NCBI RefSeq assembly: GCF_002494345.1
Contig: NZ_NXNI01000001.1
Coordinates: forward strand, 1,860,001-1,924,000
Direction: 5' to 3'
Length of the DNA: 64,000 nucleotides
From: Natrinema ejinorense
Lineage (GTDB): Archaea > Halobacteriota > Halobacteria > Halobacteriales > Natrialbaceae
The position numbers and the translations under genes are program-made. The first letter of the stretch is position 1. Each line of letters starts with the position of its first letter. Under the pieces are notes generated by a model. The model made no database searches. It was not told where the DNA came from and saw only the letters and a list, made by a program, of their open reading frames with translations. This document shows, piece by piece, positions 49,787 to 59,338 of this stretch.

Positions 49787-52251
49787 ATGAGTCAGGACCC
49801 ACGAACCACGAACGCATCCGTTCCGCCCCCGGAACGGGCGGCTACAAGCCAGGATACCGCACACAGCGGGAGCGCCGCGGATACCGAGACGTGCGACCTC
49901 TGTGAGCTGCCCACCCCCGCCGAACCGATCACCGACGCCGACGTGGACGGCTCGTTCTGTTGTCGGGGCTGTCTCGAGGTCTCTCGCACGCTCGAGGGAA
50001 CCGACGACGCGCCCGAGGAGTCGGCGTTGCGGTCGCGTCTGGAAGGGGGAGACGACGGGACCGGGCGATCGCTCGACGAACTCGAGGGCGAGGACGCCTA
50101 TCTCGCGGTCGAGGGCATGCACTGTTCGACCTGCGAGGCGTTCCTCGAGACGACCGCCGAGCGCGAGGACGGCGTGGTCGGGGCGACCGCCAGCTACGCG
50201 ACGGACACGATCCGGCTCGTCTACGATCCCGACCGGCTCGCGGCCGATGAGCTTCCGGACGTCGTCTCGGGCTACGGCTACACCGCAGCCGAGCGGTCGG
50301 CCGACGGCGACGACGCCGGCTCGGCCGACGATTCCATCGGCCTCCTGTTGGGTGTGTTCTTCGGGATGATGGTCATGGTGTGGTACGTCCTGTTTCTCTA
50401 TCCGGTCTACTTCGGCTTCGAGCCGGTCGCCGACTTCGGCGGCTACGAGGGTACCTTCCTCGCGGCCAACATCTGGCTGCTGACCTCGATCGTTCTGTTT
50501 TATACCGGCCACTCGATCCTCCGTGGCGCGTACGTGAGCCTCCGCGCGGGGCAACCGAACATGGATCTGCTCGTCGCGATCGCCGCCCTGGGGTCGTATT
50601 CCTTCAGCGTCGTCGCGACGCTGCTTGGAAACATGCATCTCTACTTCGACGTGACCGTCGCGATCGTCCTCGTGGTAACTGCGGGGGCCACTACGAACGC
50701 GCCGTCAAGCGCCGCGCGACCGGGTTGCTCTCGGAGTTGACCGAACGACAGGTCGACGAGGCACGCCTCGAGAACGGCGAGACCGTCCCCCTCGAGACGG
50801 TCGACGCCGGCGACCGGCTCCTGGTGCGGGCCGGCGAACGGGTCCCCCTCGACGGCGAGATCGCCGAAGGGACTGCCGCGATCGACGAGTCGCTCGTGAC
50901 CGGCGAATCCCTGCCCGTCGGGAAGGAGCCCGGCGATTTCGTCCGCGGCGGCACCGTCGTGACCGATGCCCCGATCGTCCTGGAAGTCGGCGAGGGAGCC
51001 GAGAGCACGCTCGACCGACTCGTTTCGGTCCTCTGGTCGATCCAGAGCGCCCGACCCGGCGTCCAGCGGCTCGCTGACAAGCTCGCGACGGTGTTCGTCC
51101 CGCTGGTCGTCGCTCTCGCTGTCGGAACGGCTGCCGTGTTGCTCGCGACCGGCTCGAGCGTATCGAGGGCGTTGCTCGTCGGGCTGACGGTCGTGATCGT
51201 CTCCTGTCCCTGCGCGCTCGGGCTCGCGACGCCGCTTGCGATCGCCGCAGGCATTCAGGCTGCCGCCGAGCGGGGAATCGTCGTCGCCGCGGAGACGATT
51301 TTCGAGGACGCGCCGGCGATCGAGACCGTGGTCCTCGACAAGACGGGGACGCTCACGACCGGGCGAATGGCGGTCGAAGCCGTCCACGCTGCCGACGGGG
51401 ACGCCGACGAACTGCTCCGACGCGCCGGTGCGGTCGAGTCCCTCTCCGAGCATCCGGTCGCGGACGCCGTGGCCGACGCCGCATCCGACGCCGAAACCGA
51501 GGACGATCCCACCGCCGACGCGGGCGCAGTCGACGGGTTCGAGCGAGCAGCCCGCGGCGTCAGCGGGCTCGTCGACGGGCAGCGCGTCACCGTCGGCCAC
51601 CCCGACTTCCTCCGCGAGCAGGGTCACACGGTTCCCGAGTCCCTCGAGCCCCGGATCGACGAGGCCCGCGATGCCGGCCACGTCCCGGTCGTCGCCGGCT
51701 GGGACGGCCGGGCCCGCGGCGTCATCGTCGTCGGCGATTCCCCACGCGAGGAGCTCGAGGATGCACTCGAAACGCTCTCTGCGGGCCGCGAGGTCGTCGT
51801 CCTCACCGGAGACGAGGGGGCGGCTGCCGACGCGTTCCGCGAACTGGCCGGCGTCGACGAGGTCTTCGCCGGCGTCCCACCGGAAGCGAAGGCCGAGACC
51901 GTCGACCGGCTGCGTGCCCGCGGACCCGTCGCGATGGTCGGGGACGGGAGCAACGACGCGCCCGCGCTGGCCGCTGCCGACGTCGGCATCGCGATGGGGA
52001 GCGGGACGAAGCTCGCGACCGATGCGGCCGACGCGGTGATCGTCGGCGACGACCTCGAGGCGGTCACCGAGACGTTCGATATCGCGACGGCCACCCACCG
52101 GCGGATCCGCCAGAACCTCGGCTGGGCGTTTACGTACAACGCGGTCGCGATCCCGCTCGCGGTCGCCGGGCTGTTGAACCCGCTGTTCGCCGCCGTCGCG
52201 ATGGCCACGAGCAGCGCGCTCGTCGTCGTGAACTCGGCGCGATCGATCTGA
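49787..52251 (+). pseudogene. Copper P1B-type ATPase (CcoI/CopA-like), interrupted by a 1-nt frameshift
   Basis: Starts at ATG 49787, 2 bp after the SafE gene. First part: N-terminal CDLCELPTP...FCCRGC metal site, then HMA motif GMHCSTCEAF, and four helices up to VAIVLVVTAG. At the G-run 50683-50687 the frame changes; frame +1 continues GHYERAVKRRATGLLSELTE and contains VTGESLPVGKE, SCPCALGLATP (CPC transport site), DKTGTLTTG (phosphorylation Asp), SEHPVADAV, MVGDGSNDAPAL. Inserting one G restores a normal 821-residue protein. Sequencing error, true mutation or frameshifting cannot be told apart here. Confidence 0.9.
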
Positions 52252-52342
52252 CGGACGGACGACCAGTCGCGTCTCCGAATCCGTACGTGCAGCCGTCAAT
52301 GGGGACGCGCAGTCGTCGACTCGTCATCGGACCGCGAGCCGT

Positions 52343-52579
52343 CTACTCGGCGTCGCCCTCGGCCGTCACGAGCCGCTCGACGGCCCGACGGTCGCCGTCC
52401 TCGTAGACGTAGGTCGTTCCGTCGTCCTCGTCGCGCGTCTGCCGGTGGCTCCCATCGCAGAACGGAAACGACTCCGAGAGCCCGCACTGACAGACCGCGA
52501 TGTCACCGTTCTCGTCGTCGAGGTCCGACGGATCGAGTTTGCGCGGTCCCGTCTCCTCGAGTTCGACCAGTCGCGTCAT
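52343..52579 (-). CDS. CDGSH iron-sulfur protein
   Basis: 78 residues. The 2Fe-2S signature CQCGLSESFPFCDGSH is exact (C-x-C-x2-S-x3-P-x-C-D-G-S-H). Short N-terminal strand MTRLVELEETGPRKL and an acidic tail. Small CDGSH proteins carry redox-labile clusters and participate in electron or cluster transfer. ATG 52579 is preferred to upstream in-frame codons that would add a non-homologous extension. Opposite strand to the copper ATPase, tail-to-tail. Confidence 0.92.
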   Translation of the reverse strand: MTRLVELEETGPRKLDPSDLDDENGDIAVCQCGLSESFPFCDGSHRQTRDEDDGTTYVYEDGDRRAVERLVTAEGDAE

Positions 52580-52736
52580 CGTAATCGGCTCCGTGCCCCG
52601 GCTCCTAAACGGTTCGCTCGCGGGACGGGGTGATTCCGATCCGACGACGAAGTACGTGGCTAGCTGACAGTCACCATAGCGTTCGGCAACGGCAAGGTTC
52701 TTGGTACCGCTATTGAATATCGAATCACGAACAACA

Positions 52737-53030
52737 ATGTCGCTTGACGCCGCGGGACTGCCGATCGCGATCGCGCTTACGGTCGTCAAGACGCTCGTTC
52801 TCATCGTCGGCGGCGTCATCACGTTCATCGCGTACAAAGCCTATCGGCGAACCCAGCAGCCGGCGCTTGGCTATCTCTCCCTTGGGTTCGGACTCATCAC
52901 GCTGGGCCTGGTGCTTGCTGGCATGCTGACCGAACTGTTCTCCATGCCGCTGGCGACGGGTATCCTCCTCGAGAGTCTGTTGGTGCTCGCGGGCTTTCTC
53001 GTGATCGCGCGTTCGCTGTACGTCACCTGA
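52737..53030 (+). CDS. Small three-helix haloarchaeal membrane protein (DUF7521-like)
   Basis: 97 residues, ATG 52737. Three helices: LPIAIALTVVKTLVLIVGG, GYLSLGFGLITLGLVLAG and GILLESLLVLAGFLVIA. I associate the pattern, with VKTLVLIVGGVITFIAYKA, with a haloarchaeal family often next to HTH regulators (DUF7521, unverified). A gap of 69 bp leads to the IS6 left end. Function unknown. Confidence 0.75.
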   Translation: MSLDAAGLPIAIALTVVKTLVLIVGGVITFIAYKAYRRTQQPALGYLSLGFGLITLGLVLAGMLTELFSMPLATGILLESLLVLAGFLVIARSLYVT

Positions 53031-53099
53031 TCGACGGCTCCGTCGCTGGCCGGCGGTTGCGCTCCGATTCCCTGTCTCGGTTGAGAGATCCCGGGGGTA

Positions 53100-53789
53100 G
53101 TGTTCAGATAAGCTGATTCCATGCGAAGCTGAACGATCTGAGCCAGTCGTCGGCAGTTTCTGCTTCGGCGTTGCTGAAGCAGTTTGAGAAGCAGAGTGTT
53201 CGTCGTTTTATCTCTCTAAAGACACGTTCAACAGCATTTCGATTTCCATGCTTTTCGTATCTGAAATCGAAGCCGTGGCGCTGACATGCATCTTGTAACG
53301 AGTGCGACCCATCAACGAGAAACACGGCGTCAGAGACGTTGTGTTTCTCGGATAGTTCCGTAAGAAACGAATGAGCGAGAACCTTCGTTGTTGTCGGTTC
53401 AAGCTTTGTATGGAGCAATTCGTTTGTCTCTGGATCGATTGCGGCGTACAGCCAATACTGCTCATCGTTCAGTCGGATCACGGTCTCGTCAACCGCAACG
53501 TGATCCGGACACCGGCCAGATTCGGGCTGTAGATCGGCCTTGTGTACCCAATTGTGAACAGTAGACCGAGCGCGTTTGACACCGAATACCTCAAGAACAG
53601 AGACAGTATTCGAAAGCGAAAGTCCAGCGAGGTGCAGTTGAATACTGAGCTTCATCAGCAATCGCGGTGTCGCTTCTCGTTCAACAAACTCTAAGTTGAT
53701 CTCGTCTAAACAACCGTTGAGGCGGTCGTTTTCGGGCATAGATCACTCAGAAAACGAACCGCCTCATCCTTCATCCTTATCTGAACACC
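53100..53789 (-). mobile_element. IS6-family insertion sequence
   Basis: 690-bp element bounded by 13-bp perfect inverted repeats GTGTTCAGATAAG (53100-53112) and its complement CTTATCTGAACAC (53777-53789). One intact transposase gene lies between. The flanking 8 bp differ (CGGGGGTA on the left, CGCCTCCC on the right), so no target-site duplication is present. That suggests the element has taken part in a rearrangement or cointegrate resolution, since IS6 transposition usually leaves 8-bp repeats. Confidence 0.92.
53104..53739 (-). CDS. IS6-family transposase
   Basis: 211 residues, intact. DDE-type catalytic core with D84 (VAVDETVIRL), D143 (VFLVDGSHSL) and a Glu in NAVERVFREIKRRT (E171 or E176). 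An N-terminal helix-turn-helix includes KLSIQLHLAGLSLSNTV. The stop codon lies within the left inverted repeat. Resembles the ISH14/ISH15-type halobacterial IS6 transposases. GC is much lower than the neighbourhood (ATT/AAA-rich codons), a sign of recent acquisition. Confidence 0.92.
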   Translation of the reverse strand: MPENDRLNGCLDEINLEFVEREATPRLLMKLSIQLHLAGLSLSNTVSVLEVFGVKRARSTVHNWVHKADLQPESGRCPDHVAVDETVIRLNDEQYWLYAAIDPETNELLHTKLEPTTTKVLAHSFLTELSEKHNVSDAVFLVDGSHSLQDACQRHGFDFRYEKHGNRNAVERVFREIKRRTLCFSNCFSNAEAETADDWLRSFSFAWNQLI

Positions 53790-54060
53790 GCCTCCCGGGG
53801 ACACCAAACCATTTTGGGAACAGTTGTATGAGGGATGTCGCCGTCTTTGTTCGTACGGCAGGGCGAAGCGACACTGAACCATGGAGCTTGCCCCTGCCGT
53901 CGTACCCCCCCTTCCTCCCGTCCCCCAGTCGTCTTTCCTCGGGACCACCCAGACGTAAGTAGACCGCACCACGAGTGTCGTCCATGCAACTCGACGCCAC
54001 GAAACCCAGCGGTCGCGTCTCGAGTCGATTTCACCGATCGATAGCCACGGGTGATCGGCC

Positions 54061-55254
54061 ATGAGCGGGCCCGACGAGCCGGAACTGGCCGTCGGTGCGG
54101 ACGCGTTCACTCGGGCGGGAGCCGGCCTCGAGGTGGCGGTCGTCGGTGCAGGTGCCATCGGCGCGACCGCAGCCTACGACCTCGCGCGCGAGGGTGCGGA
54201 CGTGACCCTGTACGATCGTGACGACGTCGCGAGCGACGCGACCGGGCGGGCGGCCGGCATCTGCTACGACGCCTTTGCCGACGGCCTCGACGCCGAGATC
54301 GCCAGCGACGCGATCGAGCGATTTCGCGCGCTCTCCGGGGACGACACGTTCCCGTTCGTCGAATGTCCCTACGTCTGGCTCGCTCGTGACGGTGACGCCG
54401 ACGGGGCCGACGCCATTCGCGAACAGGTACGTCGCATGCAGGAACACGAGATCGTCGCCTTCGAAATGGACGGCGAGACGCTCGCGGACCGCTTTTCGTC
54501 CCTGCGAACGGACGACGTCGATGTCGCGGGGATCGCCGGCGCTGCGGGCTACACCGATCCGACTCGGTACACGGCCTGTCTCGCGGCCGCGGCCACCGGC
54601 GCCGGCGCGACCCTCGAGACCGGCACGCCGGTCGAGGTACGGACGGATCCCGCGCGGGTGATCCGTCCGGATGGGACGATCCGGGAGGTCGATGCAGTGC
54701 TGGTGGCTGCCGGCGCTCGAACCGGAGAACTGCTCGACGATGCGGGTATCCCCCTCGCCGTGAAACCCTATCGGGTGCAGGCGCTCGTCGCTGCCGGCGA
54801 CCTCGCGGAACCGATGTGTTACGACGCGACCGGCGACTTCTACCTGCGGCCCCACGCCGGCGGGATTCTCGCCGGCGACGGCGTCGAACACCGTGTGGCA
54901 GATCCCGATACCTACGACCGGGAGGCGGATCCAACCTTCGCCGACGATCTCCTCGAGCGGGTCACACACCGGGTTCCGGCGCTCGAGCGGGCGGGCGACG
55001 ATGGGCTCGAACGGGCGTGGGCCGGCCTCTGTACGGCGACCCCGGACCGCGATCCGCTGGTCGGACGGGTCGCCGATGGGCTGTACGTCGCGACCGGGTT
55101 CCAGGGGCACGGCTTCATGCGTGCGCCGGCGATCGGCGAGCGGATCGCGGAAGAAATACTCGGCGGATCGGGGATCGACGCCTTCGATCCGTTGCGGTTC
55201 GACGGCGACGAAGCCTTCGAGATCGTCGAGGGGATGGCCCTCGACCGGGAGTGA
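54061..55254 (+). CDS. FAD-dependent amine/sarcosine oxidase-type oxidoreductase
   Basis: 397 residues. FAD-binding GAGAIGATAAYDLAREGADV at residues about 25-44, then DRDDVASDATGRAAGICYDA, and C-terminal GLYVATGFQGHGFMRAPAIG, the DAO-family signature. Homologues oxidise glycine, sarcosine or proline. The substrate cannot be assigned. A ~20-residue N-terminal extension precedes the Rossmann motif. ATG 54061. Convergent with the Hsp20 gene. Confidence 0.87.
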   Translation: MSGPDEPELAVGADAFTRAGAGLEVAVVGAGAIGATAAYDLAREGADVTLYDRDDVASDATGRAAGICYDAFADGLDAEIASDAIERFRALSGDDTFPFVECPYVWLARDGDADGADAIREQVRRMQEHEIVAFEMDGETLADRFSSLRTDDVDVAGIAGAAGYTDPTRYTACLAAAATGAGATLETGTPVEVRTDPARVIRPDGTIREVDAVLVAAGARTGELLDDAGIPLAVKPYRVQALVAAGDLAEPMCYDATGDFYLRPHAGGILAGDGVEHRVADPDTYDREADPTFADDLLERVTHRVPALERAGDDGLERAWAGLCTATPDRDPLVGRVADGLYVATGFQGHGFMRAPAIGERIAEEILGGSGIDAFDPLRFDGDEAFEIVEGMALDRE

Positions 55255-55740
55255 TCAGTCGTCGATCGCGACCGGTTCCGTATCCGTGTCGGGTTCCGGT
55301 TCGGCGTCGGATTCGTCGGCCGCTTCGAGCCCGTCCGCCGTGTCGGCTCCGCCGTCGTCGATCGCCGAGCCTTTCGGAATTTCGACGCTCAGCGTGCCGG
55401 TTTCGCTGAGCCGTGCCGTTCCGGCGTTCGGATCGACGACCGCATCGGCCGGGAGCTCGGCTTCGCCGGACAGTCCCATCCCGCGACCGGGGAAGCGCAT
55501 CTCGTATCCCTCGTGGAACTGTCGGAACCGGTCGATTCGAACCTTGACGTTGCCCTCGAGGTACCGGACCTGAACGTCGTCCGGCTCGGCACCGGGTGCG
55601 TCGAAAACGACGTGATACGAGGTATCGTCCTCGAGAACGTCGACTGGGAGTGATCTGTGGTTCTGGAGGCGACTGTTCGTGCGGCCGATCTGTCGATAGA
55701 GTGCGTTCCCGACCGATCGGCCGAACTTCTTGAGGCTCAC
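55255..55740 (-). CDS. Hsp20/alpha-crystallin family chaperone
   Basis: 161 residues from GTG 55740. N-terminal arm (KKFGRSVGNALYRQIGRTN), alpha-crystallin domain (HVVFDAPGAEPDDVQVRYL, then GLSGEAELPADAVVD and SVEIPKG), and an acidic tail of about 30 residues in place of the usual IxI anchor. Hsp20 proteins bind unfolded clients without ATP. The GTG overlaps the stop of an upstream 38-codon ORF (GTGA), implying coupled translation. Stop TGA at 55255 is back-to-back with the oxidoreductase stop. Confidence 0.85.
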   Translation of the reverse strand: MSLKKFGRSVGNALYRQIGRTNSRLQNHRSLPVDVLEDDTSYHVVFDAPGAEPDDVQVRYLEGNVKVRIDRFRQFHEGYEMRFPGRGMGLSGEAELPADAVVDPNAGTARLSETGTLSVEIPKGSAIDDGGADTADGLEAADESDAEPEPDTDTEPVAIDD

Positions 55741-55853
55741 GGGGGGTCACCCCAGGCGGTACGTGCGACGGTGGCGACGGTCGTGGGGACCGGGAGAAGG
55801 GCCTGACAGTACATAGCAAGCATGACCGTAGTGACGGCTACGATAGTCCGCAT
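55737..55853 (-). CDS. 38-codon hydrophobic leader ORF coupled to Hsp20
   Basis: ATG at 55853, stop overlapping the Hsp20 GTG. The peptide reads MRTIVAVTTVMLAMYCQALL, then PVPTTVATVARTAWGDPP: one hydrophobic segment, then a short polar tail. An AT-rich CATAGAAAAGGATATA precedes the ATG, including a TATA-like element. It could be a small membrane protein or a translational leader. Too short for standard gene callers. Confidence 0.5.
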   Translation of the reverse strand: MRTIVAVTTVMLAMYCQALLPVPTTVATVARTAWGDPP

Positions 55854-55946
55854 TATATCCTTTTCTATGCTTTCAAAAGAAACGTCTGACGACGTCCCCC
55901 GTTTTCGGGTCGAACGCGCCGGTGTCGTGGTTCGAGACGACACCGA

Positions 55947-56105
55947 TCAGAGTTCGACCCGCTCGAGACAGTCGGTTCCCCCACAGACCGGGCACGACAG
56001 TTCCGAGATGGCGAACTCGTCGGGAACGTCGTACGTGTAGTGGTTCTCGAAGATGTCGAGAAAGCAATCCTCGGCAGTACACACGATTTCCTCTGTCGGA
56101 GGCAT
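55947..56105 (-). CDS. 52-residue zinc-ribbon-like protein (DUF7559-like)
   Basis: 52 residues from ATG 56105: MPPTEEIVCTAEDCFLDIF, then ENHYTYDVPDEFAISELSCP, then VCGGTDCLERVEL. Five cysteines (C9, C14, C38, C41, C46) including a CPVCGGTDC ribbon. Very likely zinc-binding, family possibly DUF7559 (from memory). Function unknown. Confidence 0.7.
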   Translation of the reverse strand: MPPTEEIVCTAEDCFLDIFENHYTYDVPDEFAISELSCPVCGGTDCLERVEL

Positions 56106-56264
56106 ATGCACGTCTAGCGTCACGACGACTATCAACGTCGGGGTTGCGGCACGCCAGTTCGAGATGGCACACAGCGAGCGTCTTCATCGAGACCGTCACG
56201 CGGCGAGAGCGATCGTCACAATCCGAGTTAATGAATATCCGTGAGCCCATAGACGGCCCCCGAG

Positions 56265-56771
56265 GTGTACGTCCACGTGGTCGCAGTCGACATCCCAAGC
56301 GTTTCGGTCGGACTGGTGGTCGGCCTCGTCGCGGGCTGGATCGCTGATACCGTCCTTCCGTATCATTACGAGGCGTGGCAGGACGGACGAACGGAGCGAA
56401 GGGAGCGGCGAACCGAGTGGTATCGCGAGGCAGCACAGATCGGGCAACGCGCACAGTCCGTTTGGAACCGACCGACGACCGATCTCGTCCGGGCCGATGC
56501 GGAGACGCACGCGGAAATCGGTCGCATCGCGGACCGGTTAGACGAGATGCGATACGAATCCGACGGGATAGACGAGGAGGTTCTCGAGGCAGCCAAAGCG
56601 CTAGCGGACGAGTGCCACGCAATAACGGACGAGATGGAGATGATGACGGACGCGGAACCGCTCGTTCGTCCGTCCAAAGCGGACCACTCCAACGGAACGC
56701 TGGAACACGGCATCACGAGGGCGATCGAAGTCGGTGCGGATCTCGAAGCGGAGGCTTCGAAACGGCTGTGA
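56265..56771 (+). CDS. Membrane-anchored helical protein, unknown
   Basis: 168 residues from GTG 56265. One N-terminal helix (VGLVVGLVAGWIADTVLP) with a cytoplasmic all-helical domain rich in Arg, Glu and Gln (RTERRERRTEWYREAAQIG, then GRIADRLDEMRYESDGID). Predicted coiled coil around 85-135. No family recognised. The anchor-plus-coil design suggests a membrane-tethered scaffold. ATG alternatives exist downstream but the hydrophobic start argues for 56265. Confidence 0.65.
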   Translation: MYVHVVAVDIPSVSVGLVVGLVAGWIADTVLPYHYEAWQDGRTERRERRTEWYREAAQIGQRAQSVWNRPTTDLVRADAETHAEIGRIADRLDEMRYESDGIDEEVLEAAKALADECHAITDEMEMMTDAEPLVRPSKADHSNGTLEHGITRAIEVGADLEAEASKRL

Positions 56772-56888
56772 TCGAGTCGACCGGTCTCGAGCGGCCCGGG
56801 TTTCGGTTTCACAGCGGTTGGAGTGACCGCTGGGGGACCCGGACCGCGTGTAGTCATTGTTTTACTCCTCGAGGCGCTACCGGGAGCC

Positions 56889-58616
56889 ATGACTGACCCC
56901 GAGACGCTGTCGGTGACGATCGTCGACGGCTACGTCGACGAACCCGCTCACTTCGGGGTGCCACCGTATATTTCGACGTATCCCCGGTACGCGGCCGGTG
57001 CGCTCGTCGACGCGGGCGTCCCACGCGAGCGGATCACCTACCACACGATCGATCGGCTTCGGGACCAGCCCGACTACTGGCGCGACGTCGACGAGGCGGA
57101 CCTCCTGGTCTACCTCGGCGGGATGACCGTTCCCGGCAAGTACGTCGGCGGCACGCCGGCCGAACCCGACGAAGTCCGAAAGCTCGCCTGGACCGCCACC
57201 GGGACGAGCCTGATGGGCGGGCCCGTCAAGTTCGGCGTCGGCGAGGAAAACGCCGGCGCGACGGAAACCGAACGGCAGGATCTGGACTTCGATTTCGTCG
57301 CCAAAGGTGACGTCGAGGCCGCCGTCTACGACCTCGTCGAAAGCGGTCTCGAAGGCTTCAACAACCGAATGCGCGACATCGACGAGGTGTCGCGGTGGGC
57401 CCAGGAGGGTGCGTTCATCGTCGACCAACATCCCAACCATCCCGAGTACCTCATCGCGGAACTCGAGACCTCGCGGGGCTGTGCGTATCGCTGTTCGTTC
57501 TGTACGGAGCCGCTGTACGGCAACCCCGAGTTCCGGCCGCCGCCGACGGTCGTCGGCGAGGTCGACGCGCTATCGGACCACGGCGTCAAACACTTCCGGA
57601 TCGGCCGTCAGGCGGATATCCTCGCCTACGGAGGGGACGGGGAAGCGCCCAACCCGGACGCCCTGCGCCAGCTCTACAGCGGGATCCGCGAGGTCGCGCC
57701 CGACCTCGAGACGCTGCATCTGGACAACATGAACCCCATCACGATCGTGGAGTGGCCCGAGCAGAGCCGCGAGGGGATCCGGATCATCGCCGAGCACAAC
57801 ACGCCCGGCGACACGGCCGCCTTCGGCCTCGAGTCGGCCGATCCGGTGGTTCAGGCGGAGAACAACCTGAACGTCACCGCCGAGGAGTGTTTCGAAGCGG
57901 TACGGATCGTCAACGAGGAAGCCGGCTGGCGGCCCGGTGAAGACCCCGAGGACGCGCCCACCTTCGGCGACGACGCGCCGCGACGGCTCCCGAAGCTCCT
58001 CCCCGGGATCAACCTCCTGCACGGCCTCAAGGGCGAACGAGAGGAGACCTACGAGCACAATCGCGCGTTCCTCCAGCGCGTCTACGACGAGGGCTACATG
58101 CTCCGGCGGATCAACATCCGACAGGTGATGGCCTTCGACGGGACCGACATGAGCGACACGGGGGCCGAGATCGCGAACGAGCACAAACAGCTGTTCAAAC
58201 GCTACAAGAAGCAAGTCCGCGAGGAAATCGACAACCCCATGCTCGAGCGCGTCGCCCCGCCGGGGACCGTCCTCCCGGACGTTCACCTCGAGTACCACCA
58301 GGACGGCAAGACCTTCGGTCGCCAACTGGGGACCTACCCGCTGCTGGTCGGGATTCCGGGCGAGCGCCAACTCGGGGAGACGGTCGACATCGCCATCGTC
58401 GATCACGGCTACCGCTCGGTGACCGGCGTTCCCTACCCGCTCGATCTCAACGCGGCCTCGATGAACGAACTGACGGCGATTCCCGGTATCGGCGACAGCA
58501 CCGCCGGCGACATCGTCGTCAACCGCCCCTACGAGTCGGTCACCGATGCCGACCTCGGGACGGAGTTCGACCTCTCTCGGTTCGTGACGACGCGCCCGCT
58601 CGAGACCGCCGACTAA
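56889..58616 (+). CDS. Radical SAM protein of the COG1031 family with HhH tail
   Basis: 575 residues. An N-terminal B12-binding-like fold (residues about 5-150) precedes the radical SAM core, whose cluster motif is CAYRCSFC (C-x3-C-x2-C) in ELETSRGCAYRCSFCTEP. Downstream motifs include GLESADPVVQ and RINIRQVMAFDGT. The C-terminal 55 residues form a helix-hairpin-helix (LDLNAASMNELTAIPGIGD), which binds nucleic acid. This arrangement matches archaeal COG1031, function unknown. ATG at 56889 chosen by position of the fold. Confidence 0.87.
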   Translation: MTDPETLSVTIVDGYVDEPAHFGVPPYISTYPRYAAGALVDAGVPRERITYHTIDRLRDQPDYWRDVDEADLLVYLGGMTVPGKYVGGTPAEPDEVRKLAWTATGTSLMGGPVKFGVGEENAGATETERQDLDFDFVAKGDVEAAVYDLVESGLEGFNNRMRDIDEVSRWAQEGAFIVDQHPNHPEYLIAELETSRGCAYRCSFCTEPLYGNPEFRPPPTVVGEVDALSDHGVKHFRIGRQADILAYGGDGEAPNPDALRQLYSGIREVAPDLETLHLDNMNPITIVEWPEQSREGIRIIAEHNTPGDTAAFGLESADPVVQAENNLNVTAEECFEAVRIVNEEAGWRPGEDPEDAPTFGDDAPRRLPKLLPGINLLHGLKGEREETYEHNRAFLQRVYDEGYMLRRINIRQVMAFDGTDMSDTGAEIANEHKQLFKRYKKQVREEIDNPMLERVAPPGTVLPDVHLEYHQDGKTFGRQLGTYPLLVGIPGERQLGETVDIAIVDHGYRSVTGVPYPLDLNAASMNELTAIPGIGDSTAGDIVVNRPYESVTDADLGTEFDLSRFVTTRPLETAD

Positions 58617-58751
58617 CGGAGGACCCTCTCGCTTCGGTCCGGTTTGCCGGGGTGCTCGATCCGGACGCGCCCGATTCGTCGGTGGATCGGTGGTTCCGTG
58701 TCGGTAGTTCTATTATGGATGGGAATCTGCACTGAAATAGAGGGTCTACCT

Positions 58752-59162
58752 GTGGAGATATCTGAAAAACTGCTGTGTCTGTTCAGTACGGACGTTTCCG
58801 AGGAAGAGGATCGATACGTCATCGAAGTACCGCGTCAGGAAATCGAAACCGGCGATGTCGACCCCGGGGACGTGTACCGCGTCGCGCTCATTTCCCGCGA
58901 GGACGAGGACGAGACCGACGGCGGGTCGGCGACCGCCACGGCCGGAAGTGTGCCATCCGAGCCACAACCACCGGTCGACGTCGGCGAAACGCGCTACGTC
59001 GAGATCGAAGACATCGGCAAACAGGGCGACGGTATCGCCCGGGTCGAACGCGGCTACGTCATCATCGTTCCCGGCGCTGACGTCGGCGACCGCGTCAAGA
59101 TCGAAGTGACCGAAGTCAAGTCGAACTTCGCCGTCGGCGAAATCATCGAAGAGACGTTCTAG
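58752..59162 (+). CDS. TRAM-domain protein
   Basis: 136 residues from GTG 58752 (VEISEKLLCLFSTDVSEEE). The N-terminal half is typical of haloarchaeal single-TRAM proteins; the TRAM domain follows from about residue 78 (VEIEDIGKQGDGIARVERGY, then VIIVPGADVGDRVKIEVTEV). TRAM is an RNA-binding OB-like fold, here as a stand-alone RNA chaperone candidate. Upstream frame to 58644 is open but not conserved. Confidence 0.88.
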   Translation: MEISEKLLCLFSTDVSEEEDRYVIEVPRQEIETGDVDPGDVYRVALISREDEDETDGGSATATAGSVPSEPQPPVDVGETRYVEIEDIGKQGDGIARVERGYVIIVPGADVGDRVKIEVTEVKSNFAVGEIIEETF

Positions 59163-59338
59163 AACGACGTCTCGGACGACGTTCGGCCGGACGGTCGGTG
59201 GCCGACCGTGTGGGGTGTCACGCTGTAACCCTACGCGCGGAGGATCGGCCGACCGCGGTTCGACAACCGCCGCCGCCGGACCCGGCGACGAGGTCCGGCA
59301 GCGAAGTCCCTATACCATCTCCATCCTAAGCGCCAGCC

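Noticed and set aside
53900-53935. Pyrimidine-rich tract after the IS element as a regulatory motif
   Set aside because: A C/T run alone is common in this GC-rich genome, and no promoter or partner repeat accompanies it.
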